Assembly (NCBI RefSeq): GCF_963082655.1
Contig: NC_081553.1
Coordinates: 151,025,990-151,089,989, forward strand
Origin: Stomoxys calcitrans
Taxonomy: Eukaryota; Arthropoda; Insecta; Diptera; Muscidae
Direction of reading: 5' to 3'
Length of the DNA stretch: 64,000 nucleotides
Part shown: positions 13,811 to 27,257 of the stretch, one piece after another
Position numbering within the stretch: position 1 is the first letter of the stretch
How the letters are laid out: the number at the start of each line of letters is the position of its first letter
Translations under genes and position numbers: made by a program
Notes under the pieces: model-generated
Told to the model about the DNA's origin: nothing
Seen by the model: only the letters and a program-made list of their open reading frames with translations
The model's database searches: none

Positions 13811-15455
13811 ACCTAACACCCACAGTTTCCTAGATATACAATAATTTTATGTTGGGTCATTCTGGAAGTCACTGGTGCGGATGAAATGTGTAATTTGCGT
13901 GTTTCTCAGAAACGACTTAACCGATTCGCAATCGGATTGATTCGGTTGAAAGTTTCCGAGATATAGAATAATTTTATGTTGGGTCATTCTGGAAGTGATT
14001 TGTGCTAGTGGAATATGTAATTTTCGTTGTTCTCGGAAACGACGTAACCGATTCACAATCGTATTGATTCGTTTGAAAGCCAATAATAATGTCTTAAGTC
14101 CCATACTTGTCTTGTCTACCTAGCACTCACAGTTTCCGAAATAGAGAATAATTTTAGGTTGGGTCATTCTGGAAGTGACTTGTGCGGATGGAATATGTAA
14201 TTTTCGTTTTTCTCGGAAACGACTTAACCTATTCGCAAACGGATTGATTCGTTTGAAAGCGGATAATAATATCTGCAATCCCATATTGGGTTTGTCTACC
14301 TAGCACTCACAGTTTCCGAGATAGAGAATAATTTTAGTTTGGGTCATTCTGGAAGTGACTTGTGCGGATGGAATATGTAATTTTCGTTTTTCTCGGAAAC
14401 AACTTATCCGATTTGCAATCGGATTGATTCATTTGAAAGCCAATAATATTATTTACAATTCCATACTGGGTTTGTCTACCTAGCACTCACAGTTTCCGAG
14501 ATATAGAACGACTTAACCAATTCGCAATCGGATTGATTCGTTTGAAAGCTAATAATAATATCTACAATTCCATACTGGTTTTGTCTACATAGCGCTCACA
14601 GTTTCCGAGATATAGAATAATTTTATGTTGGGCCATTCTGGAAGTGACTTGTGCTAGTGGAATATATAATTTTTGTTTTTCTCGGAAACGACTTAACCGA
14701 TTTGCAATCGGATTGATTCGTTTGAAAGCCAATAATAAAATCTACAATTCCAGACTGGTTTTGTCTACATAGCACTCACAGTTTCCGAGATAGAGAATAA
14801 TTTTAGGTTGGGTCATTCTGGAAGTGACTTGTGCAGATGGAATATGTAATTTTCGTTTTTCTCGGAAACGACTTAAGCGATTTGCAATCGGATTGATTCA
14901 TTTGAAAGCCAATAATATTATTTACAATTCCATACTGGGTTTGTCTACCTAGCACTCACAGTTTCCGAGATATAGAATGACTTTGTGTTGGATCATTCTG
15001 GAAGTGTTTGGTGCAGATGAAATAGGTAATTTTCGTTTTTCTCGTAAAAGACTTAACCGATACGCAATCGGGTTGATTCGCTGGAAAGCCAATAATAATA
15101 TCGTAATTCCATATTGGTTTTGTCTACCTAGCTCTCACCGTTTCCGAGATATAGATTATTTTTAGGTTGGGTCATTCTGGAGGTGACTTGTGCGGATGGA
15201 ATATGTAATTTTCATTTTTCTCGGAAACGACTTAACCGATTTGCAATCGGACTAATTCATTTGAAAGCCAATAATAATATCTACAATTCCATATTGGGTT
15301 TGTCTACCTAGCACTCACAGTTGCCGAGATATAGAATAATTTAATGTTGGGTCATTCTGGAAGTGACTTGTGCGGATGGAATATGTAATTTTCATTTTTC
15401 TCGGAAACTACTTAACCGATTTGCAATCGGATTGATTCGTTTGAAAGCCAATAAT
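13811..15455 (+). repeat. HOR-II copy 2 (partial, 1645 bp)
   Basis: This repeats 11776-13420 with very few changes and keeps both diagnostic joins, at about 13952 and 14506. At 15455 the sequence leaves the copy-1 path inside CCAATAATAAAATC and jumps back to the equivalent of 14737, so the last two to three monomers of the unit are replaced by a fresh copy of an earlier part. Confidence 0.88.
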
Positions 15456-15935
15456 AAAATCTACAATTCCAGACTGGTTTTGTCTACATAGCACTCACAG
15501 TTTCCGAGATAGAGAATAATTTTAGGTTGGGTCATTCTGGAAGTGACTTGTGCAGATGGAATATGTAATTTTCGTTTTTCTCGGAAACGACTTAAGCGAT
15601 TTGCAATCGGATTGATTCATTTGAAAGCCAATAATATTATTTACAATTCCATACTGGGTTTGTCTACCTAGCACTCACAGTTTCCGAGATATAGAATGAC
15701 TTTGTGTTGGATCATTCTGGAAGTGTTTGGTGCAGATGAAATAGGTAATTTTCGTTTTTCTCGTAAAAGACTTAACCGATACGCAATCGGGTTGATTCGC
15801 TGGAAAGCCAATAATAATATCGTAATTCCATATTGGTTTTGTCTACCTAGCTCTCACCGTTTCCGAGATATAGATTATTTTTAGGTTGGGTCATTCTGGA
15901 GGTGACTTGTGCGGATGGAATATGTAATTTTCGTG
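15456..15935 (+). repeat. 719-bp offset partial duplication of HOR-II
   Basis: From 15456 the sequence repeats 14737 onward at an offset of 719, which is four monomers less 1 bp. It includes the CCAGACTGG monomer and the GATGAAATAGG monomer with GGTTGATTCGCTGG. The match ends at about 15935, where TTTTCGTGTTTCTC replaces TTTTCATTTTTCTC. Confidence 0.85.
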
Positions 15936-18123
15936 TTTCTCGGAAACGACTTAACCGATTTGCAATCGGACTAATTCATTTGAAAGCCAATAATAATATC
16001 TACAATTCCATATTGGGTTTGTCTACCTAGCACTCTCCGTTTCCGAGATATAGATTATTTTTAGGTTGAGTCATTCTGGAAGTGTTTGGTGCGGATGGAA
16101 TATGTAATTTTCGTTTTTCTCGGAAACGACTTAAACTATTTGCAATCGGATTGATTCGTTTGAAAGCCAATTATAATATCTCCAATTCCATACTTGTTTT
16201 GCCTACCTAACACCCACAGTTTCCTAGATATACAATAATTTTATGTTGGGTCATTCTGGAAATCACTGGTGCGGATGAAATGTGTAATTTGCGTGTTTCT
16301 CAGAAACGACTTAACCGATTCGCAATCGGATTGATTCGGTTGAAAGCCAATAATAATATCTACAATTCCATCATTTTTTTGTTTACCTAACACCCACAGA
16401 TTCCTAGATATAGAATAATTATATGTTGGGTCATTCTGGAAGTGACTGGTGCGGATGGAATGTGTAATTTTCGCGTTTCTCGGAAACTACTTAACCGATT
16501 CGCAATCGGTTTGGTGCGTTTGAAAGCCAATAATAATGTCTTAAGTCCCTTACTTGTCTTGTCTACCTAGCACTCACAGTTTCCGAAATAGAGAATAATT
16601 TTAGGTTGGGTCATTCTGGAAGTGACTTGTGCGGATGGAATATGTAATTTTCGTTTTTCTCGGAAACGACTTAACCTATTCGCAAACGGATTGATTCGTT
16701 TGAAAGCGGATAATAATATCTGCAATCCCATATTGGGTTTGTCTACCTAGCACTCACAGTTTCCGAGATAGAGAATAATTTTAGTTTGGGTCATTCTGGA
16801 AGTGACTTGTGCGGATGGAATATGTAATTTTCGTTTTTCTCGGAAACAACTTATCCGATTTGCAATCGGATTGATTCATTTGAAAGCCAATAATATTATT
16901 TACAATTCCATACTGGGTTTGTCTACCTAGCACTCACAGTTTCCGAGATATAGAACGACTTAACCAATTCGCAATCGGATTGATTCGTTTGAAAGCTAAT
17001 AATAATATCTACAATTCCATACTGGTTTTGTCTACATAGCGCTCACAGCTTCCGAGATATAGAATAATTTTATGTTGGGCCATTCTGGAAGTGACTTGTG
17101 CTAGTGGAATATATAATTTTTGTTTTTCTCGGAAACGACTTAACCGATTTGCAATCGGATTGATTCGTTTGAAAGCCAATAATAAAATCTACAATTCCAG
17201 ACTGGTTTTGTCTACATAGCACTCACAGTTTCCGAGATAGAGAATAATTTTAGGTTGGGTCATTCTGGAAGTGACTTGTGCAGATGGAATATGTAATTTT
17301 CGTTTTTCTCGGAAACGACTTAAGCGATTTGCAATCGGATTGATTCATTTGAAAGCCAATAATATTATTTACAATTCCATACTGGGTTTGTCTACCTAGC
17401 ACTCACAGTTTCCGAGATATAGAATGACTTTGTGTTGGATCATTCTGGAAGTGTTTGGTGCAGATGAAATAGGTAATTTTCGTTTTTCTCGTAAAAGACT
17501 TAACCGATACGCAATCGGGTTGATTCGCTGGAAAGCCAATAATAATATCTACAATTCCATATTGGTTTTGTCTACCTAGCTCTCACCGTTTCCGAGATAT
17601 AGATTATTTTTAGGTTGGGTCATTCTGGAGGTGACTTGTGCGGATGGAATATGTAATTTTCATTTTTCTCGGAAACGACTTAACCGATTTGCAATCGGAC
17701 TAATTCATTTGAAAGCCAATAATAATATCTACAATTCCATATTGGGTTTGTCTACCTAGCACTCACAGTTGCCGAGATATAGAATAATTTAATGTTGGGT
17801 CATTCTGGAAGTGACTTGTGCGGATGGAATATGTAATTTTTGCGTTTCTCGGAAACTACTTAACCGATTTGCAATCGGATTGATTCGTTTGAAAGCCAAT
17901 AATAATATCTACAATTCCATACTCGTTTTGTCTACCTAGCACTCTCCGTTTCCGAGATATAGATTATTTTTAGGTTGAGTCATTCTGGAAGTGTTTGGTG
18001 CGGATGGAATATGTAATTTTCGTTTTTCTCGGAAACGACTTAAACTATTTGCAATCGGATTGATTCGTTTGAAAGCCAATTATAATATCTCCAATTCCAT
18101 ACTTGTTTTGCCTACCTAACACC
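15936..18123 (+). repeat. Third HOR-II relative, mosaic
   Basis: The block contains the HOR-II landmarks in order (GTCTTAAGTCCC at about 16537, the 109-bp monomer at 16953, CCAGACTGG near 17198, GATGAAATAGG near 17464), but the 53-bp deletion join is replaced by an intact monomer. The distance to the previous 109-bp monomer is 2447 bp rather than 2035. Its second half is the downstream partner of 7521-8873 at 9250 bp. Confidence 0.8.
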
Positions 18124-21100
18124 CACAGTTTCCTAGATATACAATAATTTTATGTTGGGTCATTCTGGAAGTCACTGGTGCGGATGAAATGTGTAATTTG
18201 CGTGTTTCTCAGAAACGACTTAACCGATTCGCAATCGGATTGATTCGGTTGAAAGCCAATAATAATATCTACAATTCCATCATTTTTTTGTTTACCTAAC
18301 ACCCACAGATTCCTAGATATAGAATAATTATATGTTGGGTCATTCTGGAAGTGACTGGTGCGGATGGAATGTGTAATTTTCGCGTTTCTCGGAAACTACT
18401 TAACCGATTCGCAATCGGTTTGGTGCGTTTGAAAGCCAATAATAATATCTACAATTCCATCCTTGTTTTGTCTACCTACCACCCGCAGGTCCCTAGATAT
18501 AGAATAATTTTATGTTGGGTCATTCTGGAAGTGACTTGTGCGGATGGAATGTGTAATTTTCGTATTTCTCGGAAATGACTTAACTGATTCGCAATCGGAT
18601 TGATTCGTTTGAAAACCAATAATAATATCAACAATTCCATCCTTGTTTTGTCTACCTAACACTCACAGTTTCCTAAATATGGAATGATTTTATGTTGGGT
18701 TTTTCTGGAAGTGACTAGTGCGGATGGAATGTGTAATTTTCGTGTTTCTCCGAAACGACTTAACCGATTCGCAATCGGATTGATTTGTTTGAAAGCCAAT
18801 AATAATATATCCAATAACATACTTGTTTTGTCTACGTAACACTCACAGTTTCCTAAATATGGAATGATTTTATGTTGGGTCTTTCTGAAAGTGACTAGTG
18901 CGGATGGAATGTGTAATTTTCGTGTTTCTCCGAAACGACTTAACCGATTCACAATCGGATTGATTCGTTTGAAAGCCAATTATAATATCTCGGATGGAAA
19001 TATGCGGATGGAATATGTAATTTTCATTTTTCTCGGAAACGACTTAACCGATTTGCAATCGGATTGATTCATTTGAAAGCCAATAATATTATCTACAATT
19101 CCATACTGGTTTTGTCTACATAGCAATCTCAGTTTCCGAGATATAGAATAATTTTATGTGGGGTCATTCTGGAAGTGATTTGTGCTAGTGGAATATGTAA
19201 TTTTCGTTTTTCTCGGAAACGACGTAACCGATTCACAATCGTATTGATTCGTTTGAAAGCCAATAATAATGTCTTAAGTCCCATACTTGTCTTGTCTACC
19301 TAGCACTCACAGTTTCCGAAATAGAGAATAATTTTAGGTTGGGTCATTCTGGAAGTGACTTGTGCGGATGGAATATGTAATTTTCGTTTTTCTCGAAAAC
19401 GACTTAACCTATTCGCAAACGGATTGATTCGTTTGAAAGCGGATAATAATATCTGCAATCCCATATTGGGTTTGTCTACCTAGCACTCACAGTTGCCGAG
19501 ATATAGAATAATTTTATGTTGGGTCATTCTGGAAGTGATTTGTGCTAGTGGAATATGTAATTTTCGTTTTTCTCGGAAACGACGTAACCGATTCACAATC
19601 GTATTGATTCGTTTGAAAGCCAATAATAATGTCTTAAGTCCCATACTTGTCTTGTCTACCTAGCACTCACAGTTTCCGAAATAGAGAATAATTTTAGGTT
19701 GGGTCATTCTGGAAGTGACTTGTGCGGATGGAATATGTAATTTTCGTTTTTCTCGGAAACGACTTAACCTAATCGCAAACGGATTGATTCGTTTGAAAGC
19801 GGATAATAATATCTGCAATCCCATATTGGGTTTGTCTACCTAGCGCTCACAGTTGCCGAGATATAGAATAATTTAATGTTGGGTCATTCTGGAAGTGACT
19901 TGTGCGGATGGAATATGTAATTTTCAGTTTTCTCTGAAACGACTTAACCGATTTGCAATCGGATTGATTCGTTTGAAAGCCAATAATAATATCTACAATT
20001 CCATACTCGTTGTCTACGTAGCAGTCACGGTTTCCGAGATAGAGAATAATTTTAGGTTGGGTCATTCTGGATATGACTTGTGCGGATGGAATGTGTAATT
20101 TGCGTTTTTCTCGGAAATGACTTAACCGAATCGCAATCGGATTGATTCGTTTGAAAGCCAATTATAATATCTCCAATTCCATACTTGTTTTGCCTGCCTA
20201 ACACCCACGGTTTCCTAGATATAGAATAATTTTATGTTGAGTCATTCTGGAAGTGACTTGTGCGGGTGGAATGTGTAATTTTCGTATTTCTCGGAAACGA
20301 CTTAACTGATTCGCAATCGGATTGATTCGTTTGAAAGCCAATAATAATATTAACAATTCCATCCTTGTTTTGTCTACCTAACACTCACAGTTTCCTAAAT
20401 ATGGAATGATTTTATGTTGGGTCATTCTGGAAGTGACTGGTGCGGATGAAATGTGTAATTTGCGTGTTTCTCAGAAACGACTTAACCGATTCGCAATCGG
20501 ATTGATTCGGTTGAAAGCCAATAATAATATCTACAATTCCATCCTTGTTTTGTCTACCTACCACCCACAGTTCCCTAGATATAGAATAATTTTATGTTGA
20601 GTCATTCTGGAAGTGACTTGTGCGGGTGGAATGTGTAATTTTCGTATTTCTCGGAAACGACTTAACTGATTCGCAATCGGATTGATTCGTTTGAAAGCCA
20701 ATAATAATATTAACAATTCCATCCTTGTTTTGTCTACCTAACACTCACAGTTTCCTAAATATGGAATGATTTTATGTTGGGTCATTCTGGAAGTGACTAG
20801 TGCGGATGGAATGTGTAATTTTCGTGTTTCTCCGAAACGACTTAACCGATTCGCAATCGGATTGTTTCGTTTGAAAGCCAATAATAATATATCCAATTAC
20901 ATACTTGTTTTGTCTACCTAACACTCACAATTTACGAGATATAGAATCATTTTGTGTTGGATCATTCTGGAAGTAACTTGTGCGGATGGAATGTGTAATT
21001 TTTGCGTTTCTCGGAAACGACTTAACCGATTCGCAATTGGATTGATTCGTTTGAAAGCCAATTATAATATCAACAATTCCATACTTGGTTTGTCTACCTA

Positions 21101-22690
21101 ACAACCACAGTTTCCTAGATATAGAATAATTTTATGTTGGGCTATTCTGGAAGTGACTGGTGCGGATGGAATGTGTAATTTTCGTGTTTCTCGGAAACGA
21201 TTTAACCGATTCGCTATCGGATTAACTCGTTTGAAAGCCAATAATAATATCTACAATTCCATCCCTGTTTTGTCTACCTAACACCCACAGTTCCCTAGAT
21301 ATAGAATAATTTTATGTTGGGTCATTCTGGAAGTGACTTGTGCGGATGGAATGTTTAATTTTTGTGTTTCTCGGAAACGACATAAGCGATTCGCAATCGG
21401 TTTGGTTCGTTTGAAAGCCAATAATAATATCTACATTTCCATCCTTTTTTTGTTTACGTAACACCCACAGATTCCTAGATATAGAATAATTATATGTTGG
21501 GTCATTCTGGAAGTGACTGGTGCGGATGGAATGTGTAATTTTCGTGTTTCTCGGAAACTACTTAACCGATTCGCAATCGGTTTGGTGCGTTTGAGAGCCA
21601 ATAATAATATCTACAATTCCATCCTTGTTTTGTCTACCTACCACCCACAGTTCCCTAGATATAGAATAATTTTATGTTGGGTCATTCTGGAAGTGACTTG
21701 TGCGGATGGAATGTGTTATTTTCGTATTTCTCGGAAACGACTTAACTGATTCGCATTCGGATTGATTCGTTTGAAAGCCAATAATAATATCAACAATTCC
21801 ATCCTTGTTTTGTCTACCTAACACTCACAGTTTCCTAAATATGGAATGATTTTATGTTGGGTCATTCTGGAAGTGACTAGTGCGGATGGAATGTGTAATT
21901 TTCGTGTTTCTCCGAAACGACTTAACCGATTCGCAATCGGATTGATTTGTTTGAAAGCCAATAATAATATATCCAATAACATACTTGTTTTGTCTACGTA
22001 ACACTCACAATTTACGAGATATAGAATAATTTTGTGTTGGATCATTGTGGAAGTGACTTGTGCGGATGGAATGTGTAATTTTTGCGTTTCTCGGAAACGA
22101 CTTAACCGATTCGCAATCGGATTGATTCGTTTGAAAGCCAATTATAATATCTCCAAGTCCATACTTGTTTTGTCGACCTAACACCCACAGTTTCCTAGAT
22201 ATAGAGTAATTTTATGTTGGGTCATTCTGGAAGTGACTGGTGCGGATGGAATGTGTAATATTCGTGTTTCTCGGAAACGACTTAACCGATTCGCAATCGG
22301 ATTGATTCGTTTGAAAGCCAATAATAATATCTACAATTCCATCCCTATTTTGTCTACCTAACACCCACAGTTCCCTAGATATAGAATAATTTCTGGAAGT
22401 GACTTGTGCGGATGGAATGTGTAATTTTTGCGTTTCTCGGAAACAACTTAACTGATTCGCAATCGGATTGATTCGTTTGAAAGCCAATTATAATATCTCC
22501 AATTCCATACTTGTTTTGTCTACCTAACAACCACAGTTTCCTAGATTTAGAATTATTTTATGTTGGGCCATTCTGGAAGTGACTGGTGCGGATGGAATGT
22601 GTAATTTTCGTATTTCTCGGAAACGACTTAACCGATTCGCAATCGGATTGATTCGTTTAAAAGCCAATAATAATATCTACAATTCCATCC
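18124..22690 (+). repeat. 4567-bp tandem unit, copy 1
   Basis: The whole segment is repeated at an offset of 4567 from 22691. It holds about 26 monomers, mostly of the TAACACTCAC/TAACACCCAC subfamily, with A-type monomers in the middle (about 19.0-20.1 kb). Internal two-monomer (360-bp) duplications are visible at 19132-19491 with 19492-19851, and at about 20228-20437 with 20588-20797. Irregular joins inside it are ATCTCGGATGGAAATATGC near 18990 and a 14-bp loss at AATTTCTGG near 22389. No gene seen. Confidence 0.92.
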
Positions 22691-25600
22691 CACAGTTTCC
22701 TAGATATACAATAATTTTATGTTGGGTCATTCTGGAAGTCACTGGTGCGGATGAAATGTGTAATTTGCGTGTTTCTCAGAAACGACTTAACCGATTCGCA
22801 ATCGGATTGATTCGGTTGAAAGCCAATAATAATATCTACAATTCCATCATTTTTTTGTTTACCTAACACCCACAGATTCCTAGATATAGAATAATTATAT
22901 GTTGGGTCATTCTGGAAGTGACTGGTGCGGATGGAATGTGTAATTTTCGCGTTTCTCGGAAACTACTTAACCGATTCGCAATCGGTTTGGTGCGTTTGAA
23001 AGCCAATAATAATATCTACAATTCCATCCTTGTTTTGTCTACCTACCACCCGCAGGTCCCTAGATATAGAATAATTTTATGTTGGGTCATTCTGGAAGTG
23101 ACTTGTGCGGATGGAATGTGTAATTTTCGTATTTCTCGGAAATGACTTAACTGATTCGCAATCGGATTGATTCGTTTGAAAACCAATAATAATATCAACA
23201 ATTCCATCCTTGTTTTGTCTACCTAACACTCACAGTTTCCTAAATATGGAATGATTTTATGTTGGGTTTTTCTGGAAGTGACTAGTGCGGATGGAATGTG
23301 TAATTTTCGTGTTTCTCCGAAACGACTTAACCGATTCGCAATCGGATTGATTTGTTTGAAAGCCAATAATAATATATCCAATAACATACTTGTTTTGTCT
23401 ACGTAACACTCACAGTTTCCTAAATATGGAATGATTTTATGTTGGGTCTTTCTGAAAGTGACTAGTGCGGATGGAATGTGTAATTTTCGTGTTTCTCCGA
23501 AACGACTTAACCGATTCACAATCGGATTGATTCGTTTGAAAGCCAATTATAATATCTCGGATGGAAATATGCGGATGGAATATGTAATTTTCATTTTTCT
23601 CGGAAACGACTTAACCGATTTGCAATCGGATTGATTCATTTGAAAGCCAATAATATTATCTACAATTCCATACTGGTTTTGTCTACATAGCAATCTCAGT
23701 TTCCGAGATATAGAATAATTTTATGTGGGGTCATTCTGGAAGTGATTTGTGCTAGTGGAATATGTAATTTTCGTTTTTCTCGGAAACGACGTAACCGATT
23801 CACAATCGTATTGATTCGTTTGAAAGCCAATAATAATGTCTTAAGTCCCATACTTGTCTTGTCTACCTAGCACTCACAGTTTCCGAAATAGAGAATAATT
23901 TTAGGTTGGGTCATTCTGGAAGTGACTTGTGCGGATGGAATATGTAATTTTCGTTTTTCTCGAAAACGACTTAACCTATTCGCAAACGGATTGATTCGTT
24001 TGAAAGCGGATAATAATATCTGCAATCCCATATTGGGTTTGTCTACCTAGCACTCACAGTTGCCGAGATATAGAATAATTTTATGTTGGGTCATTCTGGA
24101 AGTGATTTGTGCTAGTGGAATATGTAATTTTCGTTTTTCTCGGAAACGACGTAACCGATTCACAATCGTATTGATTCGTTTGAAAGCCAATAATAATGTC
24201 TTAAGTCCCATACTTGTCTTGTCTACCTAGCACTCACAGTTTCCGAAATAGAGAATAATTTTAGGTTGGGTCATTCTGGAAGTGACTTGTGCGGATGGAA
24301 TATGTAATTTTCGTTTTTCTCGGAAACGACTTAACCTAATCGCAAACGGATTGATTCGTTTGAAAGCGGATAATAATATCTGCAATCCCATATTGGGTTT
24401 GTCTACCTAGCGCTCACAGTTGCCGAGATATAGAATAATTTAATGTTGGGTCATTCTGGAAGTGACTTGTGCGGATGGAATATGTAATTTTCAGTTTTCT
24501 CTGAAACGACTTAACCGATTTGCAATCGGATTGATTCGTTTGAAAGCCAATAATAATATCTACAATTCCATACTCGTTGTCTACGTAGCAGTCACGGTTT
24601 CCGAGATAGAGAATAATTTTAGGTTGGGTCATTCTGGATATGACTTGTGCGGATGGAATGTGTAATTTGCGTTTTTCTCGGAAATGACTTAACCGAATCG
24701 CAATCGGATTGATTCGTTTGAAAGCCAATTATAATATCTCCAATTCCATACTTGTTTTGCCTGCCTAACACCCACGGTTTCCTAGATATAGAATAATTTT
24801 ATGTTGAGTCATTCTGGAAGAGACTTGTGCGGGTGGAATGTGTAATTTTCGTATTTCTCGGAAACGACTTAACTGATTCGCAATCGGATTGATTCGTTTG
24901 AAAGCCAATAATAATATTAACAATTCCATCCTTGTTTTGTCTACCTAACACTCACAGTTTCCTAAATATGGAATGATTTTATGTTGGGTCATTCTGGAAG
25001 TGACTGGTGCGGATGAAATGTGTAATTTGCGTGTTTCTCAGAAACGACTTAACCGATTCGCAATCGGATTGATTCGGTTGAAAGCCAATAATAATATCTA
25101 CAATTCCATCCTTGTTTTGTCTACCTACCACCCACAGTTCCCTAGATATAGAATAATTTTATGTTGAGTCATTCTGGAAGTGACTTGTGCGGGTGGAATG
25201 TGTAATTTTCGTATTTCTCGGAAACGACTTAACTGATTCGCAATCGGATTGATTCGTTTGAAAGCCAATAATAATATTAACAATTCCATCCTTGTTTTGT
25301 CTACCTAACACTCACAGTTTCCTAAATATGGAATGATTTTATGTTGGGTCATTCTGGAAGTGACTAGTGCGGATGGAATGTGTAATTTTCGTGTTTCTCC
25401 GAAACGACTTAACCGATTCGCAATCGGATTGTTTCGTTTGAAAGCCAATAATAATATATCCAATTACATACTTGTTTTGTCTACCTAACACTCACAATTT
25501 ACGAGATATAGAATCATTTTGTGTTGGATCATTCTGGAAGTAACTTGTGCGGATGGAATGTGTAATTTTTGCGTTTCTCGGAAACGACTTAACCGATTCG

Positions 25601-27257
25601 CAATTGGATTGATTCGTTTGAAAGCCAATTATAATATCAACAATTCCATACTTGGTTTGTCTACCTAACAACCACAGTTTCCTAGATATAGAATAATTTT
25701 ATGTTGGGCTATTCTGGAAGTGACTGGTGCGGATGGAATGTGTAATTTTCGTGTTTCTCGGAAACGATTTAACCGATTCGCTATCGGATTAACTCGTTTG
25801 AAAGCCAATAATAATATCTACAATTCCATCCCTGTTTTGTCTACCTAACACCCACAGTTCCCTAGATATAGAATAATTTTATGTTGGGTCATTCTGGAAG
25901 TGACTTGTGCGGATGGAATGTTTAATTTTTGTGTTTCTCGGAAACGACATAAGCGATTCGCAATCGGTTTGGTTCGTTTGAAAGCCAATAATAATATCTA
26001 CATTTCCATCCTTTTTTTGTTTACGTAACACCCACAGATTCCTAGATATAGAATAATTATATGTTGGGTCATTCTGGAAGTGACTGGTGCGGATGGAATG
26101 TGTAATTTTCGTGTTTCTCGGAAACTACTTAACCGATTCGCAATCGGTTTGGTGCGTTTGAGAGCCAATAATAATATCTACAATTCCATCCTTGTTTTGT
26201 CTACCTACCACCCACAGTTCCCTAGATATAGAATAATTTTATGTTGGGTCATTCTGGAAGTGACTTGTGCGGATGGAATGTGTTATTTTCGTATTTCTCG
26301 GAAACGACTTAACTGATTCGCATTCGGATTGATTCGTTTGAAAGCCAATAATAATATCAACAATTCCATCCTTGTTTTGTCTACCTAACACTCACAGTTT
26401 CCTAAATATGGAATGCTTTTATGTTGGGTCATTCTGGAAGTGACTAGTGCGGATGGAATGTGTAATTTTCGTGTTTCTCCGAAACGACTTAACCGATTCG
26501 CAATCGGATTGATTTGTTTGAAAGCCAATAATAATATATCCAATAACATACTTGTTTTGTCTACGTAACACTCACAATTTACGAGATATAGAATAATTTT
26601 GTGTTGGATCATTGTGGAAGTGACTTGTGCGGATGGAATGTGTAATTTTTGCGTTTCTCGGAAACGACTTAACCGATTCGCAATCGGATTGATTCGTTTG
26701 AAAGCCAATTATAATATCTCCAAGTCCATACTTGTTTTGTCGACCTAACACCCACAGTTTCCTAGATATAGAGTAATTTTATGTTGGGTCATTCTGGAAG
26801 TGACTGGTGCGGATGGAATGTGTAATATTCGTGTTTCTCGGAAACGACTTAACCGATTCGCAATCGGATTGATTCGTTTGAAAGCCAATAATAATATCTA
26901 CAATTCCATCCCTATTTTGTCTACCTAACACCCACAGTTCCCTAGATATAGAATAATTTCTGGAAGTGACTTGTGCGGATGGAATGTGTAATTTTTGCGT
27001 TTCTCGGAAACAACTTAACTGATTCGCAATCGGATTGATTCGTTTGAAAGCCAATTATAATATCTCCAATTCCATACTTGTTTTGTCTACCTAACAACCA
27101 CAGTTTCCTAGATTTAGAATTATTTTATGTTGGGCCATTCTGGAAGTGACTGGTGCGGATGGAATGTGTAATTTTCGTATTTCTCGGAAACGACTTAACC
27201 GATTCGCAATCGGATTGATTCGTTTAAAAGCCAATAATAATATCTACAATTCCATCC
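22691..27257 (+). repeat. 4567-bp tandem unit, copy 2
   Basis: It begins at the sharp join CCATCC/CACAGTTTCC and repeats copy 1. Reading by eye I found two substitutions: GGAAGAGAC near 24820 for GGAAGTGAC, and GGAATGCTTTT near 26415 for GGAATGATTTT. Continuation past 27257 (CCATCCCTGTTTTG) departs from the start of the unit, so this is a doublet and not a longer run. Such near identity points to a very recent duplication or, alternatively, to an assembly duplication. Confidence 0.92.

Noticed and set aside
18124..27257. Long terminal repeats of a retrotransposon (two near-identical long repeats)
   Set aside because: The copies abut directly with nothing between them, consist only of satellite monomers, and lack TG...CA ends, primer-binding site and any pol-like frame.
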